From Rhizobium leguminosarum bv. trifolii WSM2297 (GTDB lineage Bacteria > Pseudomonadota > Alphaproteobacteria > Rhizobiales > Rhizobiaceae), in the NCBI RefSeq assembly GCF_000271845.1, contig NZ_JH719395.1, positions 4,159,186 to 4,223,185 of the forward strand: DNA of 64,000 nt. Reading direction: 5' to 3'. Below, one piece after another: positions 1 to 8,149 of this stretch (its first letter is position 1; each line of letters opens with the position of its first letter). Under the pieces are notes generated by a model, which had not been told where the DNA came from, did not search any database, and was given only the letters and a program-made list of their open reading frames with translations. A program made the position numbers and the translations under genes.

Positions 1-212
1 TTCGCGCCGGCAGGCCCGCACCCCGGCGTGCACTCTACATGGCCGCCTTGTCGGCTTGTCGCTACAATCCCGCTCTTGCTCGTTTCGCAGACACACTCAA
101 AGCCACAGGAAAACCACCCAAGGTGATCCTAGTCGCCGTCATGCGCAAACTTCTCGTTCTCGCTAACTGCCTCTTAGCTCAGGACCGCCTCTGGACCCCA
201 AATCCGCCTTGA
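1..212 (+). mobile_element. IS110-family transposase, C-terminal part (cut by window edge)
   Basis: Reading from base 3 gives 69 codons without a stop, ending in TGA at 210-212. The peptide contains ALYMAALSACRYNP, then an F-x3-L-KATGKPPKV stretch and VAVMRKLLVLANCLL. This order matches the C-terminal domain of IS110/IS116/IS902 (DEDD) transposases, where an ALYMAAL segment and an MRKLL segment are conserved. The catalytic domain would lie upstream of the window, so I cannot tell whether the copy is intact. The IS end should lie shortly after base 212. A palindromic repeat begins about 20 bases downstream. Family assignment is from motif recognition only. Confidence 0.75.
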
Positions 213-230
213 CAACCAACACAGATTCTC

Positions 231-437
231 ATCCGGCTGCCGCCACCTTCTCCCCGTAAACGGGGCGAAGGGGATATGCCGTAGCCTCTCCGTCCCCTCA
301 CACCCTTTTATATGGCGCGTCCCTTCCTGCTCGTGGGGCCGCCAGGGAGACGTACCCAAAGCAGCGTGGAGATGGACGAAGCCGGTGCGGCATGTCCCTT
401 CGCCCCGCGTGCGGGGAGAAGGTGGCGGCAGCCGGAT
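231..437. repeat. RIME-type mosaic palindromic repeat, copy 1
   Basis: Two arms of about 50 bp (231-281 and 388-437) are inverted copies of each other, each holding a small internal hairpin of the CCCCG...CGGGG type. The spacer is about 106 bp. The same arms recur at 4737-4879 and 17208-17353. This fits the rhizobial intergenic mosaic elements (RIME) known from the literature. No protein is convincingly encoded in 213-521. The left arm with its spacer-side sequence resembles the reverse complement of the right half of copy 3, so the modules appear shuffled. Confidence 0.75.
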
Positions 438-470
438 GAGGGGCCGGTCCCGACGATCTCTACCCACAAA

Positions 471-494
471 AAAACGGGCCGCTCGGCCCGTTTT
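471..494 (-). terminator. Rho-independent terminator of gcrA
   Basis: A perfect 10-bp stem (AAAACGGGCC / GGCCCGTTTT) with a GCTC loop lies 28 bases past the gcrA stop. On the minus strand it is followed by a run of seven T. The symmetric A/T flanks mean it could also work in the plus direction. Confidence 0.85.
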
Positions 495-521
495 CGCATT
501 TCCAGGGATGATGTCGCCCGC

Positions 522-1055
522 TCAGCTCGCCCGGGCTGCCGCCCGGCGGCGTTCATTGATCGGCTGGTAGGCAAGTTTCTGATGGTAGCCGCAATAGGGC
601 GAATTGTCGGGGGATTCGCAGCCGCAGAAATGGAAGTCATCCTTCAGCGGATCGCCGACCGGCCACTTGCAGGTGCGTTCGGTCAGTTCCGTCAGCCCGA
701 GGCGGCGCGAGATCGGCACGACCACGTTGCCCTTCGGCACGTATTCCATTTCCTCGACCGTTTCGATCTCGATCTCTTCCTTCAGCATCGTTGCGCCCTG
801 CTGGCGGGTAACGGTGCGGGTGGTGATCCGCGAGGCGTAATTCGGTGCGCGCGGCGCCGATGTATTGCGTTTCGGCGTGCGCGCCGTGGCGGCGGTGCCG
901 CCGGCCTTGGCGCGGCCCGGAAGGCTCAGCCTGTGTACTTTGCCGATAACAGCGTTTCTGCTGACACCGCCAAGTTGCGCCGCGATCTGGCTGGCGCTCA
1001 GTCCTTCGGCCCAAAGCTTCTTGAGTTTCTCGACCCGCTCGTCTGTCCAGTTCAT
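522..1055 (-). CDS. gcrA: GcrA cell cycle regulator
   Basis: 177 aa. GcrA is an alphaproteobacterial transcription factor that binds the housekeeping sigma factor domain 2 and activates promoters carrying CcrM-methylated GANTC sites, controlling cell-cycle genes. Residues 1-45 (MNWTDERVEKLKKLW, then SASQIAAQLGGVSRNAVIGKVHRL) are the diagnostic N-terminal helix-turn-helix. The C-terminal third keeps the family's Cys-rich patch (Cys129, 144, 146, 155 in the CKWPVGDP and FCGC segments). The start is the ATG of MNWTDE. The gene stands alone, with a strong terminator directly downstream. Identification is firm. Confidence 0.95.
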   Translation of the reverse strand: MNWTDERVEKLKKLWAEGLSASQIAAQLGGVSRNAVIGKVHRLSLPGRAKAGGTAATARTPKRNTSAPRAPNYASRITTRTVTRQQGATMLKEEIEIETVEEMEYVPKGNVVVPISRRLGLTELTERTCKWPVGDPLKDDFHFCGCESPDNSPYCGYHQKLAYQPINERRRAAARAS

Positions 1056-1480
1056 GCCCTGTCTCCACCTTTTGCGTTGGTGATGGCAGAATCCCTCACC
1101 GTTGTCCCGGACGTGTCCGAAACAAGAAACGCTTGATCAATTTTGGTGACTAGTTCCGCCGCATGCAGTCTAGTAATTGAACTTTAACCTAGTGTGAGGC
1201 TGACTCCCTGACAAGAGTCGCGGGAATCCGGATGAATCGAATTCGTAGTTTTCCCCAACTTGCTGCCCCTGCGTGGCATTTCTGCAATATTGCCTGTTGA
1301 AGGTCTGAGATGCCGCTGTACAAGCTTGCTGCATCCGCTAAGGGCGCAGTTTTGTTGACATTGCAGCGCGAAAAGGAAATAGTACCGCTCGCCGCCGCAA
1401 GGCGGCATTTTTGATTTTTCGGGCCTGGTTTTCTTAGCCGGAGTCCTGAGCTTGAACAACGCTGACCGGGAGACCGCGCC
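1056..1480. other. 425-bp intergenic region between divergent gcrA and argD
   Basis: No credible protein gene. It holds the gcrA promoter region, several GANTC motifs (for example GACTC at 1202-1206 and GAATC twice near 1220-1240), and on the argD side a TTGACA box at 1355-1360 followed by a hairpin with a T-rich tail. A short regulatory RNA could be encoded here, but I see no recognisable family. Confidence 0.5.
1391..1417 (+). terminator. Hairpin with T tract in front of argD
   Basis: GCCGCC (1391-1396), GCAA loop, GGCGGC (1401-1406), then ATTTTTGATTTTT. The GNRA loop and the T tract give it the form of an intrinsic terminator, yet it lies 64 bases before the argD start and about 30 bases after a TTGACA box (1355-1360). 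It could end a short RNA, or act as a leader hairpin for argD. Confidence 0.55.
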
Positions 1481-2680
1481 ATGGCCGAAGCCGCGCCGCT
1501 TTATGACACCTATTCTCGTGCCCCGCTGCGGTTCGAGCGAGGCGAGGGCGTGTGGCTGATCACCGAAGGCGGCGAGCGTTATCTCGATTTCGGCGCCGGC
1601 GTCGCCGTCACCTCCGTCGGCCATAGCAACCCACATGTGGTCGCAGCGCTGAAGGAGCAGGCCGACAAGGTCTGGCACCTCTCCAACATCTATGAGATCC
1701 CCGGCCAGGAGCGCCTGGCCAAGCGGCTCACGGACGCCACCTTCGCCGACAAGGTGTTCTTCACCAATTCAGGCGCCGAGGCGCTCGAATGCGCGATCAA
1801 GACGGCGCGCCGCTATCAGTTTTCCAAGGGCCATCCCGAGCGCTTCCATATCATCACCTTCGAAGGCGCCTTCCACGGACGGACGCTGGCGACGATCGCC
1901 GCCGGCGGCCAGGAAAAATATCTCGAAGGTTTCGGCCCCAAGGCGCCGGGTTTCGACCAGGTGGCGTTCGGCGATATCGACGCGGTCCGCGCCGCGATCA
2001 CCGAGGCGACGGCTGCTATCCTCATCGAGCCGGTACAGGGCGAGGGCGGTGTGCGTCCTGCCACTCCCGAGTTCATGAAGGCGTTGCGCCAGCTCTGCGA
2101 CGAACACGGCCTGCTGCTGATCCTCGACGAGGTCCAGACCGGGGTCGGGCGCACCGGCAGGCTCTTTGCCCATGAATGGTCGGGCGTCACCCCTGATATC
2201 ATGGCGGTTGCCAAGGGCATAGGCGGCGGTTTCCCGCTCGGCGCCTGCCTTGCCACATCAGAGGCCGCCTCCGGCATGAAGGCCGGCACGCACGGTTCGA
2301 CCTATGGCGGCAATCCGCTCGCCATGGCCGTCGGCAGCGCCGTGCTCGACATTATTCTCGCCGATGGCTTCCTCCAGCAGGTGCGCGACGTCGCACTCGT
2401 CTTCCGCCAGGGGCTGGCCTCGCTGAAGGATCGTTATCCCGATGTGATCGAGGATATCAGAGGCGAGGGGCTGCTGCTTGGCATCAAGGCGGCGGTTCCC
2501 TCTGCCGACCTGTTGCAGGCGATCCGCGCTGCGCATCTGCTCGGCGTGCCCGCCGGCGACAACGTCATCCGCCTTCTTCCGCCGCTCGTCGTCACCGCCG
2601 AGGAAGCCCGCGAGGGCCTTGCCCGCATCGAGCGCGCTGCCGAAAGCATCCGCGCCTCCAAGGTCAAGAAAACGGCTTGA
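1481..2680 (+). CDS. argD: Acetylornithine aminotransferase
   Basis: 399 aa, full length for the class III PLP aminotransferases. ArgD moves an amino group between glutamate and N-acetylglutamate semialdehyde in cytosolic arginine synthesis and often also serves as N-succinyl-diaminopimelate aminotransferase. Visible landmarks: NSGAEA at 96-101, FHGRT near 131, ILDEVQTG around 214-221 (PLP-contacting Asp), and the Schiff-base Lys245 in [11 protein letters not shown]. Thr-Gly-Gly contacts (STYGGNP) follow. The next gene is argF after a 38-base gap, a common rhizobial argDF arrangement, so the two probably form one transcript that continues to hslO. Confidence 0.95.
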   Translation: MAEAAPLYDTYSRAPLRFERGEGVWLITEGGERYLDFGAGVAVTSVGHSNPHVVAALKEQADKVWHLSNIYEIPGQERLAKRLTDATFADKVFFTNSGAEALECAIKTARRYQFSKGHPERFHIITFEGAFHGRTLATIAAGGQEKYLEGFGPKAPGFDQVAFGDIDAVRAAITEATAAILIEPVQGEGGVRPATPEFMKALRQLCDEHGLLLILDEVQTGVGRTGRLFAHEWSGVTPDIMAVAKGIGGGFPLGACLATSEAASGMKAGTHGSTYGGNPLAMAVGSAVLDIILADGFLQQVRDVALVFRQGLASLKDRYPDVIEDIRGEGLLLGIKAAVPSADLLQAIRAAHLLGVPAGDNVIRLLPPLVVTAEEAREGLARIERAAESIRASKVKKTA

Positions 2681-2718
2681 AAGGATTGCCGCCTCCGGGC
2701 GGCACGACAGGTAAGAAC

Positions 2719-3633
2719 ATGGCTCCTAAACATTTCCTCGATCTCTCGGCGGTCACATCAGCCGATCTCAGAACCATCATGAACGATGCGCTCGCCCGCA
2801 AGCAGGCCTTCAAGGCCGGCAAGGGCGACAAGCCGCTCGCTGGCAAGATGCTGGCGATGATCTTCGAGAAGCCGTCGACGCGCACCCGCGTCTCCTTCGA
2901 CGTCGGCATGCGCCAGCTCGGCGGCGAAACGCTGTTCCTGTCCGGCACCGAGATGCAGCTCGGCCGCGCCGAGACGATCGGCGACACCGCCAAGGTGCTG
3001 TCGCGTTATGTCGATGCGATCATGATCCGCACCACCGAGCATTCCAGGCTCAAGGAGCTTGCCGAGCATGCGACCGTGCCTGTGATCAATGCGCTGACCG
3101 ATGACACCCATCCCTGCCAGATCATGGCCGATATCATGACCTTCGAGGAGCACCGCGGCCCGATCAAGGGCAAGACCATCGCCTGGACCGGCGACGGCAA
3201 CAATGTGCTGCATTCGCTGGTCGAGGGGGCCGCCCGCTTCGGCTACCGCATGAACATGGCCGTCCCCCTTGGCTCGGAGCCCAAGGATCACTATCTGAAC
3301 TGGGCCCGCAATGAGGGCGCCGAAATCATGCTCTGCCATGATGCCGACCGTGCGGTCGAAGGCGTCGATTGCGTGGTGACCGATACCTGGGTCTCCATGA
3401 ATCAGGAACATCGGGCCCGGGGTCACAATGTCTTCCAGCCTTACCAGGTCAACGCGGCCTTGATGGCCAAGGCCGGCAGTGATGCATTGTTCATGCATTG
3501 CCTGCCCGCTCATCGCGGTGAGGAAGTGACGGATGAGGTGATCGACGGTCCGCAATCCGTGGTCTTCGATGAAGCGGAAAACCGTCTTCATGCGCAGAAG
3601 TCGATTCTTGCTTGGTGCCTGGGCGCGATCTGA
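2719..3633 (+). CDS. argF: Ornithine carbamoyltransferase
   Basis: 304 aa. The enzyme makes citrulline from ornithine and carbamoyl phosphate in arginine synthesis. All family signatures are present: STRTR at 53-57 (carbamoyl-phosphate site), HPCQ at 131-134, an [10 protein letters not shown] segment with Cys261, and SMNQE, the ornithine-binding motif. I chose the ATG at 2719 ([10 protein letters not shown]), which gives the normal family N-terminus; an upstream in-frame start at 2677 would add 14 residues of Gly/Pro-rich sequence. It follows argD closely. Confidence 0.95.
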   Translation: MAPKHFLDLSAVTSADLRTIMNDALARKQAFKAGKGDKPLAGKMLAMIFEKPSTRTRVSFDVGMRQLGGETLFLSGTEMQLGRAETIGDTAKVLSRYVDAIMIRTTEHSRLKELAEHATVPVINALTDDTHPCQIMADIMTFEEHRGPIKGKTIAWTGDGNNVLHSLVEGAARFGYRMNMAVPLGSEPKDHYLNWARNEGAEIMLCHDADRAVEGVDCVVTDTWVSMNQEHRARGHNVFQPYQVNAALMAKAGSDALFMHCLPAHRGEEVTDEVIDGPQSVVFDEAENRLHAQKSILAWCLGAI

Positions 3634-3722
3634 ACCATAATCGGATGCCGCGAGTCTTAGACCCGCGGCCGCGCGAGCGAAGGGCACGCTGACCCATCGC
3701 TCCGAAAACTAGGAGTAAAGCC

Positions 3723-4715
3723 ATGGCAGAAGCTGCAGCCGCCCTCGGCCAGTTCGATTTCGCCGGCGATGACCATGTCGTCCCTTTTCAGGTGGAGGGT
3801 CTGGATGTGCGCGGCCGCGCCGTCCAGCTCGGCCCGATGCTCGATGCCATCCTCGAGCGCCATCATTATCCCGCCCCGGTCGCCCGGCTGCTGGCCGAAG
3901 TCGTCGTCCTGACGGTGCTGCTCGGCACCTCGCTGAAGTTCGACGGCAAGTTCACGGTGCAGACCAAGGGCGATGGCCCGGTCGATCTACTCGTCGCCGA
4001 TTTCTCGACGCCGGAAAATGTCCGCGCCTATGCCCGTTTCGACCAGGCGCTGCTCAACAAGGCGGTTGCATCAGGCGAGACCGAGCCGGAGCAACTGCTC
4101 GGCCGGGGCGTGCTCGCTTTCACCATCGACCAGGGCAAGTTCGGCCAACCCTACCAGGGCATCGTCGAGCTCGACGGCACCACGCTCGAGGAGATCGCCG
4201 GCGTCTATTTCCGCCAGTCGGAGCAGATCCCGACGCGCGTGCGGCTGGCTGCGGCCGAACTCTTCGATCGTGACGATGCCGGCAAGCCGCGCCATCGCTG
4301 GCGGGCAGGCGGCCTCGTCGCCCAGTTCCTGCCGGAAGCGCCGGAGCGGATGCGCCGGCCCGATCTCCACGGCGGCGACGGCGACACCGGCAGCCGCCCG
4401 CATGGCGAGGACGATGCCTGGCTCGAAGCCCGTTCGCTGGTCGAGACCATCGACGCCGATGAACTCACCGACCCGCTTGTCGGCACCGAACGGCTGCTGT
4501 TTCGCCTGTTCCACGAGCGGGGCGTGCGCGTCTACGAACCGCGGGCGGTTTTCGACCGCTGCAGCTGTTCGCGCGACAAGATCAAGGGCGTGCTGAAAGG
4601 CTTCACCGCCGAGGAGATCGAAGCCAGCCAGGAGAATGGCGAGATATCAGTCACCTGCGAATTCTGCTCGACCACCTACCGCTTCGAGCCGGTCGAGCTT
4701 CAACCGGCCGAATAG
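3723..4715 (+). CDS. hslO: Hsp33 redox-regulated chaperone
   Basis: 330 aa. Hsp33 is a cytosolic holdase switched on by oxidative unfolding when its zinc-bound cysteines form disulfides. The four zinc ligands are in place near the C-terminus: Cys280 and Cys282 (CSC) and Cys312 and Cys315 (CEFC). The N-terminal binding domain is recognisable from VAQFLPE and nearby segments. It has its own ATG, 89 bases after argF; the gap contains an imperfect GC hairpin (about 3648-3668). The argDF-hslO order is typical of Rhizobiaceae as I recall them. Confidence 0.93.
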   Translation: MAEAAAALGQFDFAGDDHVVPFQVEGLDVRGRAVQLGPMLDAILERHHYPAPVARLLAEVVVLTVLLGTSLKFDGKFTVQTKGDGPVDLLVADFSTPENVRAYARFDQALLNKAVASGETEPEQLLGRGVLAFTIDQGKFGQPYQGIVELDGTTLEEIAGVYFRQSEQIPTRVRLAAAELFDRDDAGKPRHRWRAGGLVAQFLPEAPERMRRPDLHGGDGDTGSRPHGEDDAWLEARSLVETIDADELTDPLVGTERLLFRLFHERGVRVYEPRAVFDRCSCSRDKIKGVLKGFTAEEIEASQENGEISVTCEFCSTTYRFEPVELQPAE

Positions 4716-4736
4716 CTCCCGGCGGCGCGCCGAAAA

Positions 4737-4879
4737 CTGCCCCTCACCCTAACCCTCTCCCCGTAAAAACGGGGCGAGGGGACGTGCCAAACGCAATGTT
4801 TAGATGGAATAAGCCGGTGCGGCATATCCCCTTCGCCCCGCAAGCGGGGAGAAGGTGCCGGCAGGCGGATGAGGGGCAG
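4737..4879. repeat. RIME-type mosaic palindromic repeat, copy 2
   Basis: 143 bp with terminal inverted repeat CTGCCCCTCA (4737-4746) / TGAGGGGCAG (4870-4879). Each arm carries a CCCCG/CGGGG mini-hairpin. The outer arms are almost identical to copy 3 (17208-17353), but the inner 38 bp are not. Part of the inner sequence (AAGCCGGTGCGGCAT) is instead shared with copy 1. It sits between the convergent genes hslO and apaG and fills that gap. Confidence 0.8.
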
Positions 4880-4895
4880 GTATCGAGGCTACGCC

Positions 4896-5288
4896 TCAGT
4901 TCAACACCCGCAGCAGCCCCGGTGAATCCAGCGAGAAGGCCGGGATGTCGACATCGAACATCTCGCCTTCGTCCGTTTCCATCTGGTAATGGCCGAACAT
5001 CAGCCCTGAGGGCGTGTCGAGCGGGCAGCCGGAGGAATATTCGTAGGTGTCGCCGGGGCTGAGCCGCGGCTGTTCGCCGACGACGCCCGGACCGGTCACC
5101 TCATCCACCTGGCCGTTCTGGTCGGTGATGTTCCAGTAGCGGTTGACCAGGCGAACGGCGACGCCGGAATTGTTGCTGATGACAATCCGGTAACCCCAGA
5201 CATAGCGATCGTCTTCCGGATCGGATTGCTCCTCCAGATAAAACGGTTCGACGACGACTTCGATCTCTCTCGTGAGGGCGCGATACAT
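4896..5288 (-). CDS. apaG: ApaG protein (DUF525)
   Basis: 130 aa, the usual length of ApaG. The family has a fibronectin-III-like fold and was linked genetically to Co2+/Mg2+ resistance in enterobacteria; its biochemical role is unsettled. [62 protein letters not shown] are the conserved family blocks. I use the start [11 protein letters not shown] (5288), the usual N-terminus in rhizobia; MTKVQG at 5306 is possible. It is convergent with hslO across repeat copy 2 and lies near metZ on the same strand. Confidence 0.93.
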   Translation of the reverse strand: MYRALTREIEVVVEPFYLEEQSDPEDDRYVWGYRIVISNNSGVAVRLVNRYWNITDQNGQVDEVTGPGVVGEQPRLSPGDTYEYSSGCPLDTPSGLMFGHYQMETDEGEMFDVDIPAFSLDSPGLLRVLN

Positions 5289-5512
5289 GCCTTGCACCTT
5301 AGTCAAGATATGTTACCCGTATCTTATAAAGAGGCCCTGTCCGTCAAGAAACGGAACGTTGATCAGCGATGAAACAGCTATGATCGAAGGGTTTTCGATC
5401 GTTAAGCCTAATTGTCAGTGTTAATTTTACTTCGGAACGCCGGCGCGGGCGAACTTGTTCCCTGACCGGCAGTGGCCGAACCGCAAATGAGCCCGGCCAC
5501 TATTCTCTGCTG

Positions 5513-6697
5513 TCAGGCCGAAACCTTGGCAAGCGCCTTGGCGAAATCCTCGATCAGGTCGTCGGTATCCTCGATGCCGGCCGAAAGGCGGACCGTGCCC
5601 GGCGAGATGCCGAGTTCGGCGCGCGCCTCGTCCGTCAGGTTTTTGTGCGTCGTCGTCGCCGGATGGGTGATCAGGCTCTTGCTGTCGCCGAGATTGTTGG
5701 AAATCTTGACGATATCGAGCGCGTTCTGCAGCGCAAAGGCCGCGTCCTTGCCTCCCTTCAGCTCGAAGGCGACCAGCGTCGAGCCGCCGGTCATCTGCTT
5801 GGCGACGATATCGGCCTGCGGATGGTCCTTGCGGCCGGGATAGATCACCTTGGCGACCTTGTTCTGTTCGGCCAGGAAGTCGGCGATCTTCGCCGCATTC
5901 TCGGTCTGCTGGCGCACACGCAGCGGCAGCGTCTCGATGCCCTTCAGCAGCGTCCAGGCATTGAACGGCGACATGGCCGGGCCGGTATGGCGGAAATAGT
6001 CGTGCAGGTTCTCGTCGATCCACTCCTTGTCGGCCAGCACGACGCCGCCGAGGCAGCGACCCTGGCCGTCAATGTGCTTGGTGGCGGAATAGACGACGAT
6101 ATGGGCGCCGAGTTCCAACGGCTTCTGGAAGAGCGGCGTGGCAAAGACGTTGTCGACGACGACCTTGGCGCCGACCTGGTTGGCGAGCTTGGCGACGCCT
6201 GCGATATCGACCACCTCGAGCGTCGGGTTGGTCGGGCTTTCCAGGAAGAACACCTTGGTGTTCGGCCGGATCGCCTTTTCCCAGTTGGCGAGATCGCGTC
6301 CGTCGACCAGCGTGCATTCGATGCCGTATTTCGGCGCCAGGGTTTCGACGACCCAGCGGCAGGAGCCGAAGAGGGCACGCGCAGCAACGATATGGTCGCC
6401 CGCCTTGACCTGGCAGAGGATCGCAGCAGAGACGGCCGCCATGCCGGAGGCGGTGGCGCGGGCGTCTTCCGCACCTTCAAGCATGCACATGCGTTTTTCG
6501 AACATGTCGTTGGTGGGGCTGCCGTAGCGGGCGTAGATGTAGCCGTCCGTCTCGCCCTTGAAGCGGGCTTCGGCCGCTTCCGACGTCTCGTAGACGAAGC
6601 CCTGCGTGAGATAGATTGCCTCGGACGTTTCGCCATACTGCGAACGCAAGGTTCCGCCGTGGACGAGTTGGGTTGCCGGGCGCCAGATCTTGCTCAT
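5513..6697 (-). CDS. metZ: O-succinylhomoserine sulfhydrylase
   Basis: 394 aa, Cys/Met-metabolism PLP enzyme. MetZ makes homocysteine directly from O-succinylhomoserine and sulfide, bypassing cystathionine. The Schiff-base Lys207 lies in YSATKHIDGQGR, with RYGSPTNDMFE (57-67) and ESPTNPTLEVVDI (153-165) as family motifs. I chose the ATG at 6697 (MSKIWRPATQ); an earlier in-frame codon at 6733 would lie inside the riboswitch expression platform. A SAM-II riboswitch directly upstream supports the methionine assignment over other members of this enzyme group. Confidence 0.93.
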   Translation of the reverse strand: MSKIWRPATQLVHGGTLRSQYGETSEAIYLTQGFVYETSEAAEARFKGETDGYIYARYGSPTNDMFEKRMCMLEGAEDARATASGMAAVSAAILCQVKAGDHIVAARALFGSCRWVVETLAPKYGIECTLVDGRDLANWEKAIRPNTKVFFLESPTNPTLEVVDIAGVAKLANQVGAKVVVDNVFATPLFQKPLELGAHIVVYSATKHIDGQGRCLGGVVLADKEWIDENLHDYFRHTGPAMSPFNAWTLLKGIETLPLRVRQQTENAAKIADFLAEQNKVAKVIYPGRKDHPQADIVAKQMTGGSTLVAFELKGGKDAAFALQNALDIVKISNNLGDSKSLITHPATTTHKNLTDEARAELGISPGTVRLSAGIEDTDDLIEDFAKALAKVSA

Positions 6698-6716
6698 GCC
6701 ATCACCTTCACATAAC

Positions 6717-6745
6717 AAAAAAACCGGCCGCAAAAGCAGACCGGT
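6717..6745 (-). terminator. Terminator of the metZ SAM-II leader
   Basis: On the minus strand ACCGG and CCGGT bracket a 13-base loop and are followed by seven T. The 5' arm (6741-6745) is also used by an alternative hairpin (GACCGG 6739-6744 with CCGGTC 6752-6757), so the two folds exclude each other. It ends 19 bases before the metZ start. Confidence 0.7.
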
Positions 6746-6752
6746 TTCAACC

Positions 6753-6812
6753 CGGTCTTTTTAGCCACTTGTTTAACGTGGCTGCAAGCCGACCGGCCAA
6801 ATCACCACGGGA
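6753..6812 (-). promoter_or_regulatory. SAM-II riboswitch aptamer upstream of metZ
   Basis: Minus-strand sequence shows the SAM-II (metA motif) order: a CGTGG strand followed by TGATTT, then TTGCAGCCACG closing the first stem (CGTGG/CCACG), TTAAAC, and GTGGCTAAAAAG, where GTGGC forms the pseudoknot side and the A-rich tail follows. SAM-II aptamers bind S-adenosylmethionine and are known in front of metA/metX/metZ in alphaproteobacteria. High SAM should turn metZ down. Recognition is by motif; a covariance-model scan (RF00521) would settle it. Confidence 0.9.
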
Positions 6813-6892
6813 TAATTCTGCAATACTGCTGTTAGCTGCTTGCGTCAATTCCCCGAGTTTGGTTTTGTCGGCGGCAAAATGATGGATGGGGC

Positions 6893-7987
6893 ATGATGGC
6901 TCGTGAAACGGGAATTCTGGCGGACCGCGCGATCTCGGCGCTGTTTGAAACGGGGCGTCTGCTCTCCGAGCGGGAGCTGGACCGCGACCAGATCCAGCCG
7001 GCAAGCCTCGATCTCCGCCTGGGCGCCAAGGCCTTTCGCGTGCGTGCCAGCTTCATGCCGGGGCCTTCGCATCTGGTGTCGGATAAGCTCGACCGGCTGA
7101 GCCTGCATGTGATCGACCTCTCGGAAGGGGCGGTGCTCGAAACCGGCTGCGTCTATATCGTGCCGCTGATGGAGAGCTTGGCGCTGCCGGCCGACATGTC
7201 GGCCTCGGCCAACCCGAAGAGCTCGACCGGCCGGCTCGATATTTTCACCCGCGTCATCACCGATTACGCCCAGGAGTTCGACAAGATCCCATCCGGTTAT
7301 TCCGGCCCGCTCTATCTCGAAATCAGCCCGCGCACCTTCCCGATCGTCGTGCGCCGCGGCTCGCGCCTGTCGCAGATCCGCTTCCGCACCGGCCATGCCC
7401 TGCTCAGTGAGCCGGAGCTGCTGAAGCTGCATGAAAGCGAGACGCTGGTGGCGAGCAAACTGCCGAACGTCTCCGGCGGCGGCATCGCGCTGTCGATCGA
7501 TCTCGCCGGCGATGAAGACGGCCTGATCGGCTATCGCGGCAAACACCACACCGCCGTCGTCGATGTCGACAAGAAGGACCAGCACGACATCTTCGATTTC
7601 TGGGAACCGCTCTATAGCCGCGGCCGCAACGAGCTGATCCTCGATCCCGACGAATTCTATATTCTGGTCTCGCGCGAAGCTGTGCATGTGCCGCCGGATT
7701 ATGCCGCCGAGATGACCCCGTTCGATCCGCTGGTCGGCGAGTTCCGCGTCCACTATGCCGGCTTCTTCGATCCGGGCTTCGGCCACGCCCCGGCCGGCGG
7801 CCGCGGCAGCCGCGCCGTGCTCGAAGTGCGCAGCCACGAAGTCCCCTTCATCCTCGAAGACGGCCAGATCGTCGGCCGCCTGGTCTACGAACACATGCAG
7901 GAAAAACCCGCCAGCCTCTACGGCTCCGGCCTCGGCTCCAACTACCAGGCCCAGGGCCTGAAACTCTCGAAGCACTTCCGTATCTGA
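6893..7987 (+). CDS. dcd: 2'-deoxycytidine 5'-triphosphate deaminase (long alphaproteobacterial form)
   Basis: 364 aa. It deaminates dCTP to dUTP in the route to dTTP. This is the long form (about 365 aa, PF06559 type) that covers two dUTPase-like modules rather than the 190-aa E. coli Dcd. DQIQPASLDLRLG at 38-50 is the classic N-terminal Dcd motif; SANPKSSTGRLDIFTRV holds the SSTGR nucleotide-binding stretch, and YSGPLYLEISPRTFPIVV follows. The second half repeats similar features (AEMTPFDPLVGEFRVHYAGFFDPGF). Start chosen at the first ATG (MMARETG). It is divergent from metZ across the riboswitch. Confidence 0.88.
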   Translation: MMARETGILADRAISALFETGRLLSERELDRDQIQPASLDLRLGAKAFRVRASFMPGPSHLVSDKLDRLSLHVIDLSEGAVLETGCVYIVPLMESLALPADMSASANPKSSTGRLDIFTRVITDYAQEFDKIPSGYSGPLYLEISPRTFPIVVRRGSRLSQIRFRTGHALLSEPELLKLHESETLVASKLPNVSGGGIALSIDLAGDEDGLIGYRGKHHTAVVDVDKKDQHDIFDFWEPLYSRGRNELILDPDEFYILVSREAVHVPPDYAAEMTPFDPLVGEFRVHYAGFFDPGFGHAPAGGRGSRAVLEVRSHEVPFILEDGQIVGRLVYEHMQEKPASLYGSGLGSNYQAQGLKLSKHFRI

Positions 7988-8007
7988 GGCGCAGCGCACG
8001 GGGCGAC

Positions 8008-8036
8008 TTGACAGCGCCCCCCATCTGTTGGAAATC
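8008..8036 (+). promoter_or_regulatory. Candidate promoter of tRNA-Gly(CCC)
   Basis: TTGACA at 8008-8013 is followed after 17 bases by GAAATC (8031-8036), and the tRNA begins 11 bases later. The -35 box is perfect, the -10 box weak, as is usual in alphaproteobacteria. Confidence 0.5.
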
Positions 8037-8046
8037 TCAGCGCATC

Positions 8047-8120
8047 GCGGGTGTAGCTCAATGGTAGAGCAGCAGCTTCCCAAGCTGAATACGAGGGTTC
8101 GATTCCCTTCACCCGCTCCA
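8047..8120 (+). tRNA. tRNA-Gly (anticodon CCC)
   Basis: 74 nt including an encoded CCA end. The acceptor stem GCGGGTG / CACCCGC pairs fully. The D-arm (GCTCAATGGTAGAGC), an anticodon loop TTCCCAA with CCC at the anticodon positions, and the T-arm GAGGGTTCGATTCCCTT are all canonical. It closely resembles E. coli glyU. It decodes GGG. It lies between dcd and the accessory efflux region. Confidence 0.97.
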
Positions 8121-8149
8121 GCTGCTTCACTCCCTTACAAACTGAGATC

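Noticed and set aside
312..1136. Long open frame (274 codons) antisense to gcrA
   Set aside because: High-GC DNA gives long antisense frames; this one overlaps gcrA, the repeat and the terminator, and its product has no family character.
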